Source of the DNA: Cliona cf. orientalis
Lineage: Eukaryota; Porifera; Demospongiae; Clionaida; Clionaidae
Direction of reading: 5' to 3'
Length of the DNA stretch: 64,000 nt
Assembly: GCA_963930775.1 (NCBI GenBank)
Contig: OZ005706.1
Location: 4,330,545-4,394,544, forward strand
Positions 35,803-49,600 of the stretch are shown piece after piece (positions within the stretch are counted from its first letter, which is position 1; each line of letters starts with the position of its first letter). The notes beneath the pieces were generated by a model, which was given only the letters and a program-made list of their open reading frames with translations, was not told the DNA's origin and did not search any database. A program made the translations under genes and the position numbers.

Positions 35803-36268
35803 ACTGTATTTTCCCGCTATTAAGCGCATGCGCTTATATCTCCACAGGAAGAAAACCTGCGCTTAATAGCGAAGTGCACCTAATAGTGAGATGCGCCTAA
35901 CCAAAAATAATTATATGTACATCAAGAACGCAAGAACGCATGCGCATTCGTGGTATCATTTAAGGGGCGTGGCCAATTGATCGATCGCACGATCGTTCAC
36001 GTTGCTGCATTCTGCCCAGGTCAAAACGGCGTTCATTGCTGGAAGCATAGCTATTATCTATGCTGGAAGAACCTGAAAATTGACAGTAGCCATCGTGATT
36101 TTGACTAACTTGAAAAGGCTGGAATGCTAGCAAGCATGCACATATCGAGGTCAAGGGTCACATAATATTATGCACTTATACGTGAAATGCACCTAATAGC
36201 GAGTGGTTAGGCCAACAAAATAGCATGCGCTTATAAGCGAAATGCGCCTAATAACGAGAAAATACAGT
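35803..36268. mobile_element. MITE family T, second full copy
   Basis: It begins actgtattttcccgctatta and ends taataacgagaaaatacagt. It is the reverse orientation of 28697-29146 along its whole length, including ggggcgtggcca and cgatcgatc-type central words. Confidence 0.85.
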
Positions 36269-36486
36269 ACTTATAAACCAAGAATAAAGCCTATGGCTCT
36301 TGGTACCTTTGAGTTGTGGCAACTTGAAAAATGTCAAAATTTAGTGTTTGTGCGAAATTACCCCTTTTCTCAGATCCTATCATATTTTTGGTGGCACCTT
36401 TATTAGAAAGTGTAGGGTAAATAATGTTTGAGACTGTTCATGACAAATTTTTCATACAGAAAACCGAATGGATCACACCTGGAAAT

Positions 36487-36960
36487 TTATTAACCCTCGG
36501 CGCATGCGCGAGGGTTACGGTAGTTGGTCAGTCTGTCTGTCTGTCTGTTACCACGCTAGCTGCTACATACCTCGTTTGCGAGTCCAATTTGCGATGTTGC
36601 AAGGTTCCTTATGGCGTTCCCAATTCATGATTTGTGTGGATTTCTCCGAAAACGCTTTGTTCGCCAGTTTTGGCGTCATTTGCCGATTCTAAGCTTCTTG
36701 ACTTTGCCCGAGCTAGCGATAGCACTGACTTAATGTATAAATAGGTTGCGCGCTATATACGGTATGTACGTGTATCACCCTCAGCGCATGCGCGGTTGCA
36801 TCAATCCCGCTGCTCAGTCCACCAGCGAGCCTTTGACGATCGTGGTTCTTTTCAATTCTAAGGCTTAGCTGCCTGTATTCTTGTGGTACCCTTTGACTCT
36901 CTGGCTTGTATAATATGCATGCATGGAATTACAGTGCTTGAAACCAAGTGAGTTGCGATA
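36487..36960 (+). repeat. Dispersed repeat X, CpG-rich copy
   Basis: It aligns with 8873-9385 but keeps CG where that copy has CA or TG (ggcgcatgcgcgagggtt against ggcacatgcgctgcagggtt; ctcgtttgcgag against ctcatttgtgag). It carries tataaatag at about 36735, then gcgcgctatatacggtatgta. Confidence 0.75.
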
Positions 36961-37538
36961 ATACTGGACATGCAATATTGCTCAGTCTTGTGCCAAGGCT
37001 TTGCATCATAGTCCTTCAAGTTAAGATGTAGCAAGCTAAGTCACCAAGAATTGGAGGTTAGGCTACAGTGAGAAAGGTTGAGTTGATGTCAACACCACAG
37101 TGTGGAGTTGGATACAGCACGCTAGGGTTGTTGCTGCTATGAGCTGTTGAACCGTCTTGAATAAAACTGCTGTTCAAGTATAACATTAGCTTCATCCCTA
37201 TCTTGTCCTGGCCCCAGCCTTTTAATAGCTATATCCCCTTTTCTGCATACAACTGTTGAAGCATGTAGCTAATGCCATGCAGCGCGCCGAGGGTTTTGTG
37301 CTCGAGAGAGCTCTAGTTATAAGTGGATTTTGATTTACCTTAGAATTAAAGTTATGGCACTTTGAGGTTTCCCTATACGTTTGTATAGGAAGCCATACAT
37401 TTGCAATGTTTGCCCGTAAAAAATTTTCCGGGTACGTGGGGTTCATTAATAACCCTTACCGAATACATGTATATGTTGCTCTCTGGATGCCTGTTTGCAT
37501 TGTACGGCTCTACTACGCAGTGTACATGTATCTCAACT

Positions 37539-37677
37539 TTAAGGCAGCTTTCGGATAAGTATTTTTCTGCTTAAGTGTGCCAGCTCCCTTAAAAGAAAGA
37601 AATATTGACAATTTGCTATAATTTTGAACTTCTGATTCTGACATGTACGAATGTTTTGCTCCTGACGATATCCTATA
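37539..37677 (-). CDS. Possible terminal exon of the ARM/HEAT-like gene
   Basis: Minus strand: a strong acceptor (tggttcatttccag), then 46 codons to a stop. Its first base completes the split codon left by the exon at 39831-39898. The peptide contains RQEQNIRTCQNQKFKIIANC, mildly helical. I see no AATAAA downstream, so it may instead be an exon-like coincidence. Confidence 0.45.
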
Positions 37678-40600
37678 CTGGAAATGAACCAATTCTGAGA
37701 CAGGCTTTTTAGCAATAATCCCAAGCAATATGGTATGCATGCAAATAATACTGTTCAGGGGCATAGGCAGGATTATTGAAAAGGGGGGTTACATTGGTAA
37801 GCGAAGTACGTGCGAAATTTTTAGACCACGCCCATTTTGGTTAAACCACGCCCACATTTATGGCCATGATCATGACCTAGACCTCAAATATGCACGTTAG
37901 TGGTCGTTATCTGGTGTGCAATATTTGGAAAGGAATGAACTGACTTTGTCCTTCATGCCACAGAACTAAAGTAAGTGATAACTATAATACATAATATAAT
38001 ATAATAATATACAGGCCGTCAAAATGGGGGTTCAATCGAACCCCCTCAAATCCCCCTGCCTACGCCCCTGCTGTTGACTGTCATTATTGGTCAGCCCAAG
38101 TTGCCCTCACAATATATTACTCTAGATCAAAATTTGCTACCGTTAAATTATAAAAGTTCAGATTATAGAGGGGGCAACCCAATCATCCACCTTACTATTT
38201 ATGCTGATAACAAAAGCTCACTTTCTAGCTTACCCTTACGAAAGGGGTAATCGATTATGCATAGTTTGTGATAGTGATCGCACATGCATATTCCAGGGCA
38301 ACGACATAGGGCGCATATTTACACCATAGACCTTAGCAGGAAAATGAGCCTAAAGCCCCCAGGGGTGAGCCAATATTCCATAGTGGGCTGGAATGCGACA
38401 TAAGACTATGCAGCTAGGCTTAATTCTGCACCTGTTTGGCAGGATAATCATACATGTAGCTTTGATCCTGGGTTCGAGGCTAGATCATAGCTATGGTGAA
38501 AGGGTATATAACTAGAAACTTTTTTATACCAAGGCAGGTAATAAAGATTGCACACAAAATTTTAGCCACACCCTCTAGGGTCAAACCACGCCCATTTTTG
38601 GGTGTTCTACCACAATCGTAGGAACGTAGCAAGTCTTCTTGAGTCCAGGATGGTGCACATACCTATTTTGTCAAGATCATGATATGACTTACATCATCTC
38701 AGAGAGAAATACCTGTCTAGCCATATACCTCCTGCCATAGTAAAAGTTCGAGTGCTTAGTCAGCAAACAAAACTTGTCATGGCATGTATACGACACGGTG
38801 AGCATTACTGTGCATTTAAGTACATGTATATAACTGGTTGCCTCAATGGTAGATACGTCCTTGATGGTCTCATCTTAGAATTGAGCGAGTTGCATACTTG
38901 TAATCACTATCCTGTCATAGCTTCATAGTACATGAGGCCAAGCTTGGTTATAAATGTATCTTTAGATGACAGCTATTTTCAATCTTACATCGATTTTTGA
39001 AGTTTAGTCCTAGCTCATAAAGCAGCAATTTGATTTATGGCATCCATGCAGCACCGCAAAGTATTGGCCTGATAGCTGGCTGCCCTCACTCTCGATTGGT
39101 AACCATGCTTGAATAAGGATGAAACCAAGAGTAGCGGTGCCTATTAAGTGCACATGCCATCAACAGTGGCATTACATCATAACAATGATGTGGCTCAAAA
39201 TTTCATGCGTGCTGGGGAGCAGAAATAATTTCTTCATACAGGGATCAAATAGGCATGGTCGCATTAGGGTAACTTGAATCTCCTATCCATGATAGTCTCG
39301 TTCCAAGCCCCCTTTCACGCACGCGAAGAGAAGGGGTCTGGCCAAATGCATATAGGACCTGTGTCGCCGAGGAATGCATGACGTCACGTATTTCTGGTGT
39401 GCGTGAATAAGAAACGTAAAATTAAATTAACATTCCACTGTACTAGGGCTATATTGGGTACAATCGCGTACGCGCACAATCATTAATTTGCATTCCTTTC
39501 ATGCCTGCGCAGTCATGTGACTTTATTCCGTGCATTTGATTGGCGCGCACTATACAGTGCGCGGGGACACGGGCCCTATAGGCATTCGATCAGACCCTTC
39601 TCCCTTTTTGGGTAGGAGGGGCTGGCGCGCGAGACTATATCCATGAAAGGTGAACCAAAAATTTCTCTGTATACAGTATGTAGTGTTCCCCCCTCTCTAC
39701 TTAAAAGTATCCTGGAAAAGCTTTTTTCCAGAACCCCAGTGCCTTTCAATAAATTATTACCTTTACTAGCTTTTGATAGTAGAGCCTCTGACATCACAAT
39801 AATATAATTCTGTATTAAAACGTGCCATACCTTATTGCTTCTTCGTGTTTCTTGACTTGATAGCACAATTTGGCGAATTCCAAGCCATGTTGTTTAAGCT
39901 ACAAATAACACTAATTTAAATGACACTATGGTGTAAGCCTACATCCCAAGATACCTCTCTTTCACTTTGAAAACGTCTTTTCACACTGGCAATGTGCTGC
40001 TCCACTTGCACCTTAGACAAACCCATGATCTGCTCTCCAATATTACCGCTCAGGGGACTATTAGGGACACATTGACAGAATTGCACGAGTAAGCCCCCCA
40101 AAATCTGGATTCCGACTAGACTGGACTGTGGATTGGATTTTGGACTGACATGCAGTACGACGACGACCATTTCCAACAATGGTTGAATGTGATATGGGCA
40201 GCTCAGCGGCAGAGCTACTCTGGCTCAGGGGAATGCATGTCATCCAACCGGTTTTTCTAAAAACCAAAAGAGTTTTAAGGAGAAAGTGTCAAGAGCGTTT
40301 TTTGTATCACGAGTGGGCTTCTCTATTATGCGTGCGAGGATCAGGTCATGCACTATACAAATAATTATGAAAATTTTGTGATATGCATGCATTATTTTTT
40401 CTACCTTTTGATTGTCATCTGTGATCCTGAGAAACATTGTTCCTTGAACTTGTAGCTACTACTCTACCTTGAAAGTTTTAATCTCGGACAATCTACCAAT
40501 GTCAGACAGCTAGCTAGTCAAGTTTGTCCAAAACTAGAACTCTCTCATGGTTGACACACTAGCTAGCTAGCTAGCTATATGTGACGTAATTTTTTTAGGA

Positions 40601-43600
40601 AAGAAAGCCCACAGAATCCGAGAAATGGGGCACGGCCTTACACCAGCACAATGCGTAGGTCTCATGCATGCTATGTGTAATGATCTGGTCACAATATATT
40701 ATTATACCTACTAAAGAAAGGGGGACATAATTCACTAGTGAATAATGTCCTAGGGGGACAAAATCCACCAGTGAAATAATGTCCGGGGGGGACAAAATTC
40801 TCTAGTGAATATTGTCCGGGGGGACGTCCCACACTAGGACAACTGTCCTAGCAATAAGGAGGTGGGATTAGTTAACTAATACCATTGATTCATAATTTCA
40901 AGTTGTGCAGACGTTTTGTACCCACTTCTCTTCCCCTCTTATGATACATCTTATCCTGGACTGAGGAGGCTACTGCTGCTTTTACAGCAGTCACGCACTA
41001 GCCACGGCTACACTTTGTTCCACCTGAAGCCTGATGTTCCTACTCTAACATTGACTGATGCTGTTACAACAAATTGGAGGTCACCTAATTGCCTGCTTCT
41101 CAACACTTGCATAGTTTGGGGGGTGTGCACAGTACAGCCGCTACGGTTGTGGGTGGGGCCACTTCCACGATTAATTTTTGCTGGTGAGCTGCACTTGGTC
41201 CAGAAGAGGTTGCAGCAACTGCTCAATACCAAGACTGTGGTAAAACAAATAGAGCAAGTCCTCTGCTGAATGCAACTCTTAGGAGAAAAGGCAACCTCAA
41301 TCGATTGTTCCTTTCTTTGAGAACTTTCCTTCAACATCTGCATGGTACTGGCGTCTACATTGGACACTAGTGTGCTCCGAGGCGGTGGTCCGTTTAGGCC
41401 ACTCCAAATAGATTGCTTGTTTATCGGGCCCGACCAACCCTAACTTTTGATATTTCAATTTACAAATGAAATTTTTGGGTAATTATAAAACAGATACACG
41501 GTTTCAAGCATTTGCCTAAGAGAAAGGAGATATGGCTGCTGCTAGCAGTTATGCATGGCCCAGTGTGGTGGTTTATAGGGGAGCTACAGTAGCGAAGAGG
41601 CGAACGATCATAAAATGCAATTGGAGTGACAACTTTGATGCCTAGTTAAGTTGGAGAAATCGGTGACGTTTTGTATGTATTATGTATGACATCACATCCT
41701 TTTATAATGATATTCATATTTTGTTTTCTTTTTTAAGCCTACCTACCGACCCTAAATTTTTGAGAAGGTTGCCCGATAAACAACTTATCAATTTGGAATG
41801 GCCTTAATGAGCTGGTACTTGAGCATATCGAGCGGATACTCCGCTTAAAAGTGCTTCAGTCTTCAAAGGATCTGAAGAAATTTACTGATCACATTTACTT
41901 TTCCTTGACAAGCTCACATAGTCCTGATCTGATATGCCATGTATTATAAAACCATTGCAGTACAATGTACAAAGTAATTGTTGCCCAGACTTGTCCACTC
42001 AAAGGAGGGAAAAGGGTCTGGTGACTTCGGGCAGTTTTCTCGGTTTGGCTGGCTATGGGAGCGTGTGCCGACACAGGTGCACTAGAATAAAACTCGGATC
42101 TGATTGAGTATGGCTGCGTAGGCCATTCAATTTTGTATAGCAGGCAATGGCCCTGAGTTGTATGACTAGGCTAAAGCTGTGATCTGATTGCATGGATTGG
42201 GATGTGCAAATTTCCGGTTCAAGGGAGCACAAGTCAGAAAACAAAATTGGATTGTTTCATTGCATTTCTTTCCCCAGAAATAGAAACCAAAGTATAACAA
42301 TAATAATATTATAATAATATCTTGATATGATACCCAAGGTACATAGCTAGTAGTAAGACACAATTACCTCTGTACCATGCCAAAATTAATGCACACATGG
42401 TACCAAGAACACTACGTATTGTTTACGGTATGTATGTAAGGATTATTGTTGTTACAGTATAATAATAATATTCCCTTTGCAAGGTCTGCTGAGCATGAGC
42501 TAATTGAATTCAGCTCCAAGCTCGTGCAGCTGACTGTGGCACACTTACACACAAAATTGATGTAAGTAATTCCGTACAATACTACATTAAAGGTCAAAAA
42601 TATTGACTATGACATTACCATCTTCTGTCAAATTCTTGTGAAACTGCTATTGGCATTGTTTATTTTGTGCAATAGATTTGAAATGAGAAGCAGGTGCTGC
42701 AGGTGAAATTGATGTAACTTAACTTTTAATGAATATGCACAAGGTTATTACCTCTAAGGATTGAAGTGTTGGTAGGTGATTAACAAATTTTGATAATATA
42801 GCCACTCTTGGATAAATTTCAGCTGCCAACATCTTATCATTGGCTATCGGTAAAAGAATCTTTATAACACGTATATCCATAGCCATTGTGGATGATGCCA
42901 TGAAAGTGCACAGTACCCTTGTGAATTCAACGTCTTTCCATTGTTCCCAGCTTTGTAAAGATATTTGTATCATTATAGTGCAAGAACTATCAACTACATT
43001 GTTGTAATATAACCTTGAGCTGCTTTCAATAAGAACTGCACAAATTTCAAGTAAACAGCATCTTATGCTGGTCGTCATTTTCCATTTCTTTATACAATTT
43101 ATCAATGGTCTTATCCACATCGGTTTCAAGTGTGTTCTGCAACAGTTTATGACAGATAGCATCAGTCCCAACAGATACTACTTTACCTTAGAGTAGGAAG
43201 TGAAGTCATTATGATATGGATAGTCCTTTCTGTGGTAGCCAAACTGCCTTCCTATGTAAAAACAATGCATCAAACTTTATACTCAACTTGTATTCAGGAA
43301 TTGAGAAGGGGGTTTCTCACATGTGCAAATTAATATTATTACGATCCCATGCCAACTGATCAACTGATCAATGTGAGTAACTAGCAGCTTGACTTGAACA
43401 CAGCTTGATTCTATATGCCATCAATTGCAAGTATTCAAGATAACCACACATCTCTGTATGGTGATCAATACTATTCATCATGAATAAGGCAGCTTGTTAG
43501 TCGAATGAGACAGGTTGCACTAACAACCATGCAGCACCTACAGTATACTTCGTGGGTAGATAATGTCACATTCTGTAGATTAGCCAATATCCTAGATCTT

Positions 43601-46600
43601 AGGAAAAGACCTCTTGATCTTTTTTCTACACAGGGTACTTATGAACTCAATCACCACTACCCAGCGTACTACAGACAAATCACAACTGCTCATTAGTTAG
43701 TACAGAAGCTTCTTACACTAATTAGCTCTGTGGCTCTACTGCCACGAATCAGCTCTAGTTGTTATAGATAGGGTCGGCACATGATTGAGATAACTGTTGA
43801 CTACGCCTTTTGGCCTATGAATATGTCCCTTGATGCAAGCACTCGTTGACCTGCAAAACTTGTTTGGGTGTTCACCACACTAATTGTGCTTATCTGGGAG
43901 TAGGCACTCTCTTCTCCATTCACGTAGCTAAAATAAGCACCTGGGCACTTACTAGGGAGTAGACACTTGCCTCGGACACTACCGTATGTGTAGTACCGTC
44001 TGGAGGGTGACAGAATTTCGTAAATAGTATAGTGAGGCATTGATTCAACTGCACATACACAAGGAAACATTATGTATATTGCATATTTACCTCTAATAGT
44101 GAAATTAAAGTTTCTGAACTCTTCTTGATAAGGATTACTTGAACTCTGAATGTCAAAAGTAAGTACGAGATTAGTTTCAACACAAGTTATTCATAGTTGC
44201 CAAGTTTATAAGAGGAGAGACTGGGACAGAGTAGAAAATAGAATGAATGCACACGAAGCGGGCGCGAAATTTTAAGGAACATGCCCACTTTTAGGTGACC
44301 ACACCCACTTTCGGGCGATTATGTACTGCCACTCCCACTAAACATCGAGATATATGGACTGAAATTCGATAACATACTGAGTTTATGCTTGTGTCACACC
44401 TCCAATCGAGCTGGATTCCGGGACAATGCTGCAAAATCAAGTAAACCGGGGCACAACCGGGACATAGGGCCAAATTCTGGGACTGTCCTGGCCAAACGGG
44501 GACACTTGGCAACTATGGTTATTAGGAAACGATGCTATTGGAAAACGTGCGCCTTAGAAGTGGAGCAAGTGCTCCAGTGGACCACCAGCGCACGAACCTT
44601 CTAGCTCCAACCCTTGAGCCTTTCTTTGACTGATCACGTTTTGCTACTACAAACTACAACCATAGATTGAAAAGTAGCTGCCAGATTTCAATCCAATGGA
44701 TGTGGTTATATCACATGTGACACTTACTAAAAATAGCCCTTATATCATGGAACAATGCCTTTAACTGCCATAGGTGGATCGAACTGTTCAAATGAACGTG
44801 AAAGTCCAGCTACACTAACAGTGGCGCGCACAAAGTACACGTGAAAAATTTGTAGCCACGCCAATTTTATTAATCTTGTCCACCATCATTATGCTGCCAT
44901 ACCCATTATTCGGTGTGCATTAAAAATTTACCGTGCTGTCTACTACCGTTAATGGACTCAAACGTCTAGGTAAGCAGCTAATGAAGTAGTTACAGAAGTT
45001 CTTATCTAGCAAAATGCTAGTGACAATATTATGACAATATTATTGTCTTATTAGCACTAATTCACTGTATATGCCTGATCCTGAGCACCCCGTGGATACG
45101 CCACCAAGCTAAACTCGAAGTATTAAAAGTGAGTAAATGTACAGTATTTCAATGAATCTACCGATTAATTAATTACTGCCCTTAGCAATTACTGTGTGTG
45201 TGGCAGCTGAACATACTAGGTAGGTCAAAATAAAGTCTTTCTTTGTAACATATGCTTGCTATCTATATATGTCAATGAAATGTTCTTCAACATGAATAAT
45301 ATTATGACAAAACCGCACTTTGACACACTATCATATAACCCAGATGGTAAAAATACACTGCGATACACACATTTGACAAATGTGCCAAGTCTTATCAGAT
45401 ACCGTCACATATAGCAAGTAAAAGCAAGGGTGCCTGGCACCTATAATATTAGAACATATACAGTAAACATAATACATAAATTACAAAACTAATGATGCTC
45501 AAGCATTACCTATTTAAAAAAAAATAGGAAACCACTTTCCACAAATCAGTAATGGGCATCCAATACTCAGAGGTACCAAATCTTTGAATATCATAATTGC
45601 TGATGGTAGTTGTCCAATACTGAATTTTCTCACTATTAAGTCTATAGGAAGAAAATCTGCACTTGCCAAACAGCGAGATGCGCCTAACTAAAAATAGCTA
45701 CATCCAAGTACACGTGCGTTCGCGGCCATGTATAAGCGATGTGGCTAATCGCTTGATTGATCGCACGCTCATTTGTGCTGCTCATTACTGTACTTTGATG
45801 ACAGTATCCATTGACATTTCGGCTAACTTGAAAAGGTTGGAGCCCTGGGCTAGCAAGCAAGCAGATATTGAGGTCAAGGGTCACGTATGCGCTTTTCCGC
45901 GAAAAGTGTCTAGTGCTTAGGCCAACAAAACGGCATGCGCTTAACAAGCAAAATGCACCTAATATACTGTAACCTATCTGACTAAATCCCTAATTTTGGA
46001 AATTTAGTACAAGTTGTAACTACACTACTAGGTTATCACACGTGCAGGAGGTGTCACTGAATGCATGCGTGATAACCTAAATAGTGCATCTGGCTTGTAC
46101 AATACCTATATTTACTACTAAGCACAGTAAAGCTGCCGCAATTGGTAGTTACAGGATGGCTTTGTGTTCTATGTTTACTTGAAGGTGCACCCAGGTGCTA
46201 ATAGTACAATTCAAGTACCTTTCTTGAATAGCTGAGAGTCCATGCAATACTTGTAGTGCTGTTAAGCAAATCTCTTCAGAAGAATTCAATACAGAACATA
46301 ACAGGATAATATCTGCATCAGCCATCACAACCCTGCACAATATTGTATGTAGAAGCTGCATTCAAGACAGTATGGTAACTTATAACCACAGGCCTGTAGG
46401 CAGGGGGGGGTGCAGGGGGGTGCACGTGCACCCCCTTTTTTCAGCCTAATAATTGCATGTCATTTCACAGAAATTCTTAATTGCATGAGCAATAGACTGA
46501 GGCTGCATGCTATCCTCTTGACAAAACCACACTTAGTGCAGCTAATTAACATCACACCTCAATCAATAAGCAGTTGTGACCAATACATGCATAAAAGCAA

Positions 46601-49600
46601 GCAAGAAATATTCCAACCCTTGTTGCGAGTACATTATAGTAATTAAACCCATACACATGTGCACCCCCCTTTTAAAAAGTCTGGCTACGGGCCTGAACCA
46701 CATAACCATACTACACGAGGATAAAGAGCTCGTGCTGTATGTGGTTACCACACTCGTGCAATACAGTATTTTCTCATTATAAGGTGCGTAAGCGTATCAG
46801 CCTAACCATTCGCTGTCAGATCCATTTCACCCTGAGCAAGCTTGACAGGTTCAAAAGGTCAGCAATAATCTCCTGGTAATGAGCGTTCATGTACTTTGAC
46901 CGAATTTGGACAGTCTTGTCTTATCCTGGTGACAGGCACTACTTTCTGCAAGGCGAGTGAGACATTTAAGAAGCAACTGGCGGCTTTTCATTGCCATCGT
47001 TACTACAGCAGCTTGCCTTGCTATCCAAGATTGCAAAGGTCAGCCAAATATAGTAGCCTAGAAAATCGTTCACGAAAGGTACATATGGTGTTAAATACGA
47101 CAAAAAAGATAGACACTTTCGTAGCAAGATAATTGGGGTACAGCAATGCACTAATGCTAATTGCACGGTACAGTGTAGCTACTCCTCAAATTCATTTAAA
47201 ACAATCTAATTCAAATTTTTTCATATAGAGCTAATACATAAATCTTGCTTAATTAGAAAAATGCATCAAGCTTAGCATACAAAGTACAATATGTATATAT
47301 ACAAATAATTATGCAGAACATAGATCACAAGAAGATAAATATTTTCAAAGCATCCATTTTAAATACCCACCAGAACTGAGCCAAATCGTCCATGCATGCA
47401 ACATAAACAAACAACCCAGTGTCTCCGCTGCAACAAAAACAATCATCCCCCAGATGTAATGCACACAGAAACGATAAGAGAATATTTTCCTTCTAATTCA
47501 CTGCGTTCAAACGACAGAGTAGTAGTCACTCTCTCGGCGACTTTAATTCACAGTGCAGAGCAGTTTTTGTTGGTGACTTCATTTCGCAGTACATCAAGCA
47601 ATTTTCTTTTCTATTGGCAAAGTTCATCTTTTTCTCTACTCTCAGTGATGACCACTCCAGCTAATCAAGCCTATGGCGCCACTGCTCCAGCGCTGGCCAG
47701 CTCTCCCAGGTCCTTACTTCAGTGAAGGGTTGTCTGTGGGATGAGATGCAGCCGTTAAAGAGAGAGCTGTCTCGGGAAGAGGGAAGCAGCGGATGATAAG
47801 CTGGTCAAGAGGATGAGGAGGGAGAAAGGCCCTACCTTCAAGAAAACGTTTTATGAGAAGCAATCAATGCTACCATCATGGATAAAGTGGAGGAGGCAAC
47901 TGCAGCATTGCAGCAGACTCCACCAGCAGTGGAGAAGGCTAAGACGAGCATAGAAGAAGGTATAATTTTCATAAAACTAGGCAGAAACATATTTGAATTG
48001 CTGACAGATCAGAGTACGATTGGGCTGCGGTGGAGGAATATGTAGAAAGTGAGTTGGCAGATGGGGAGGATGATGAAAAGAGAATCTAGAGAGCAGATTT
48101 TAGGGCTGGGAAAAGCTTAAGCCGGCCAAGGGGGCTAAAAAAAGGAAGGGTCTGGGCCTCAGTCCAGCAAGAAAACTCAGCATGTTAGTACTCAGGCTAG
48201 AAGAGGACCTGTCGCACGATACCCAATTATAATTGATTGAGAACAGTGGTTGCATGGGGTGCTATGCATGTAGTGGGATTAGGTGAGACCACTACAATTA
48301 TACTATCCCACTTTAGATAGTTAGCCAGAACACCAGAACACTCTCAGGACAATTCTAAAACTTCATTATGTTGATGAATGTTCCACAAAGAAGCACATCA
48401 CAGATTTAGTACCATACCGTACTTTCTCTAATTATCCGAACGGCCAAAATAATTATTAGTATCGCCGTTTGATGTTAAATAGAAAGTAAGTAAATTCGGG
48501 CAATGGCTTGTTCGAGTGCAAATAGAATGAATCCAGTGCAAATGGAGAAAGCACTGTTACCGTATTTCTTCTAAAAATTCGGCATGAAAATAATAATATT
48601 GCTTTAGCTTCGCCGAATTTTTAGAGGTTAATATTCAACATTCTGTCTGCGTGCGCATTCCATTCCCGTTTATAGCATATACACATGACGACCTTTGCCG
48701 AAAAATTAGAGACTATATTCAATCATTTGGTAAAGGGTGCCGAATAATTAGAGGGGCCGAATTTTTAGAAGAAATACGGTATAGCGACAAAGAAACAGCA
48801 GTCGATATCCAACTATAGGTTTATCGTCGTCAGCTCTAGAGCTCCCAGTGTCACTGTGCTCTGAGTGATTGCAAAATGATTGCCATCTGAGTTTGTGTTA
48901 CCTTTCCGCTCTTATATGCTGTCCGAGATGTGGTAGCCACACTCTTCAGTGAATGTGGAAGAGTTGTCTCGAGCTCCTGCCATGCCGTACTGTGTGGCCG
49001 TTCGGTTGATTTGGAGTGGGTGAGAAAATTTGAAATTCAAGATGTTCGGTGAATTAGGGGCGTGGTCATGTACTTGTAGGTAGGTACCAATCGACAATGA
49101 CTTTTTACATGCATAGCATTTGCATACATGCGGCCTCTCTGCACCCTCAGCCATTTATCAGAGTGATAGTAAGCACTGAGTGGATTCTTTGTTTATAACA
49201 AGCATTATGCATCAGAATCTTTGACTCACAGCCAAGCAAAAAAATTTCCCCTGCCACTAGGGTCTATTTATATAGTTCGTCCATCTGAGAAATATATATT
49301 CAAATGGACCCTACGATACCTTGTTTCAATGCACAAACGAGATACTGTATGCAACAGATTTTGTGGTACAGAAAGACAGAATGACGATGGCAACTCTTCT
49401 AGCGCATGCACGCCGAACTTTAACAAGCCCAAAACAGCTCCTACCATATTCTCATGGGATTATCACATAATGTGTGATTTGCAAGATTGGACTGTAAGCT
49501 TATTTATGTTGTTTCAATGTGAATGGTAAAATAAAAGCTTTAGAAGGTGTAAGCAAATTTGTATGCTCACGACACTGTCGATATATTATTATGTAGACTA

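Noticed and set aside
38472..38490. B-box-like ggttcgagg suggesting a tRNA or tRNA-derived SINE
   Set aside because: No matching A box at the right distance and no cloverleaf could be drawn.
40700..40830. CRISPR-like array
   Set aside because: The repeats are contiguous palindromes without unique spacers, in animal-type DNA.
40916..41269. 117-codon plus-strand open frame
   Set aside because: Leucine-rich but with no known motif, no splice support, and antisense to an intron of a supported gene.
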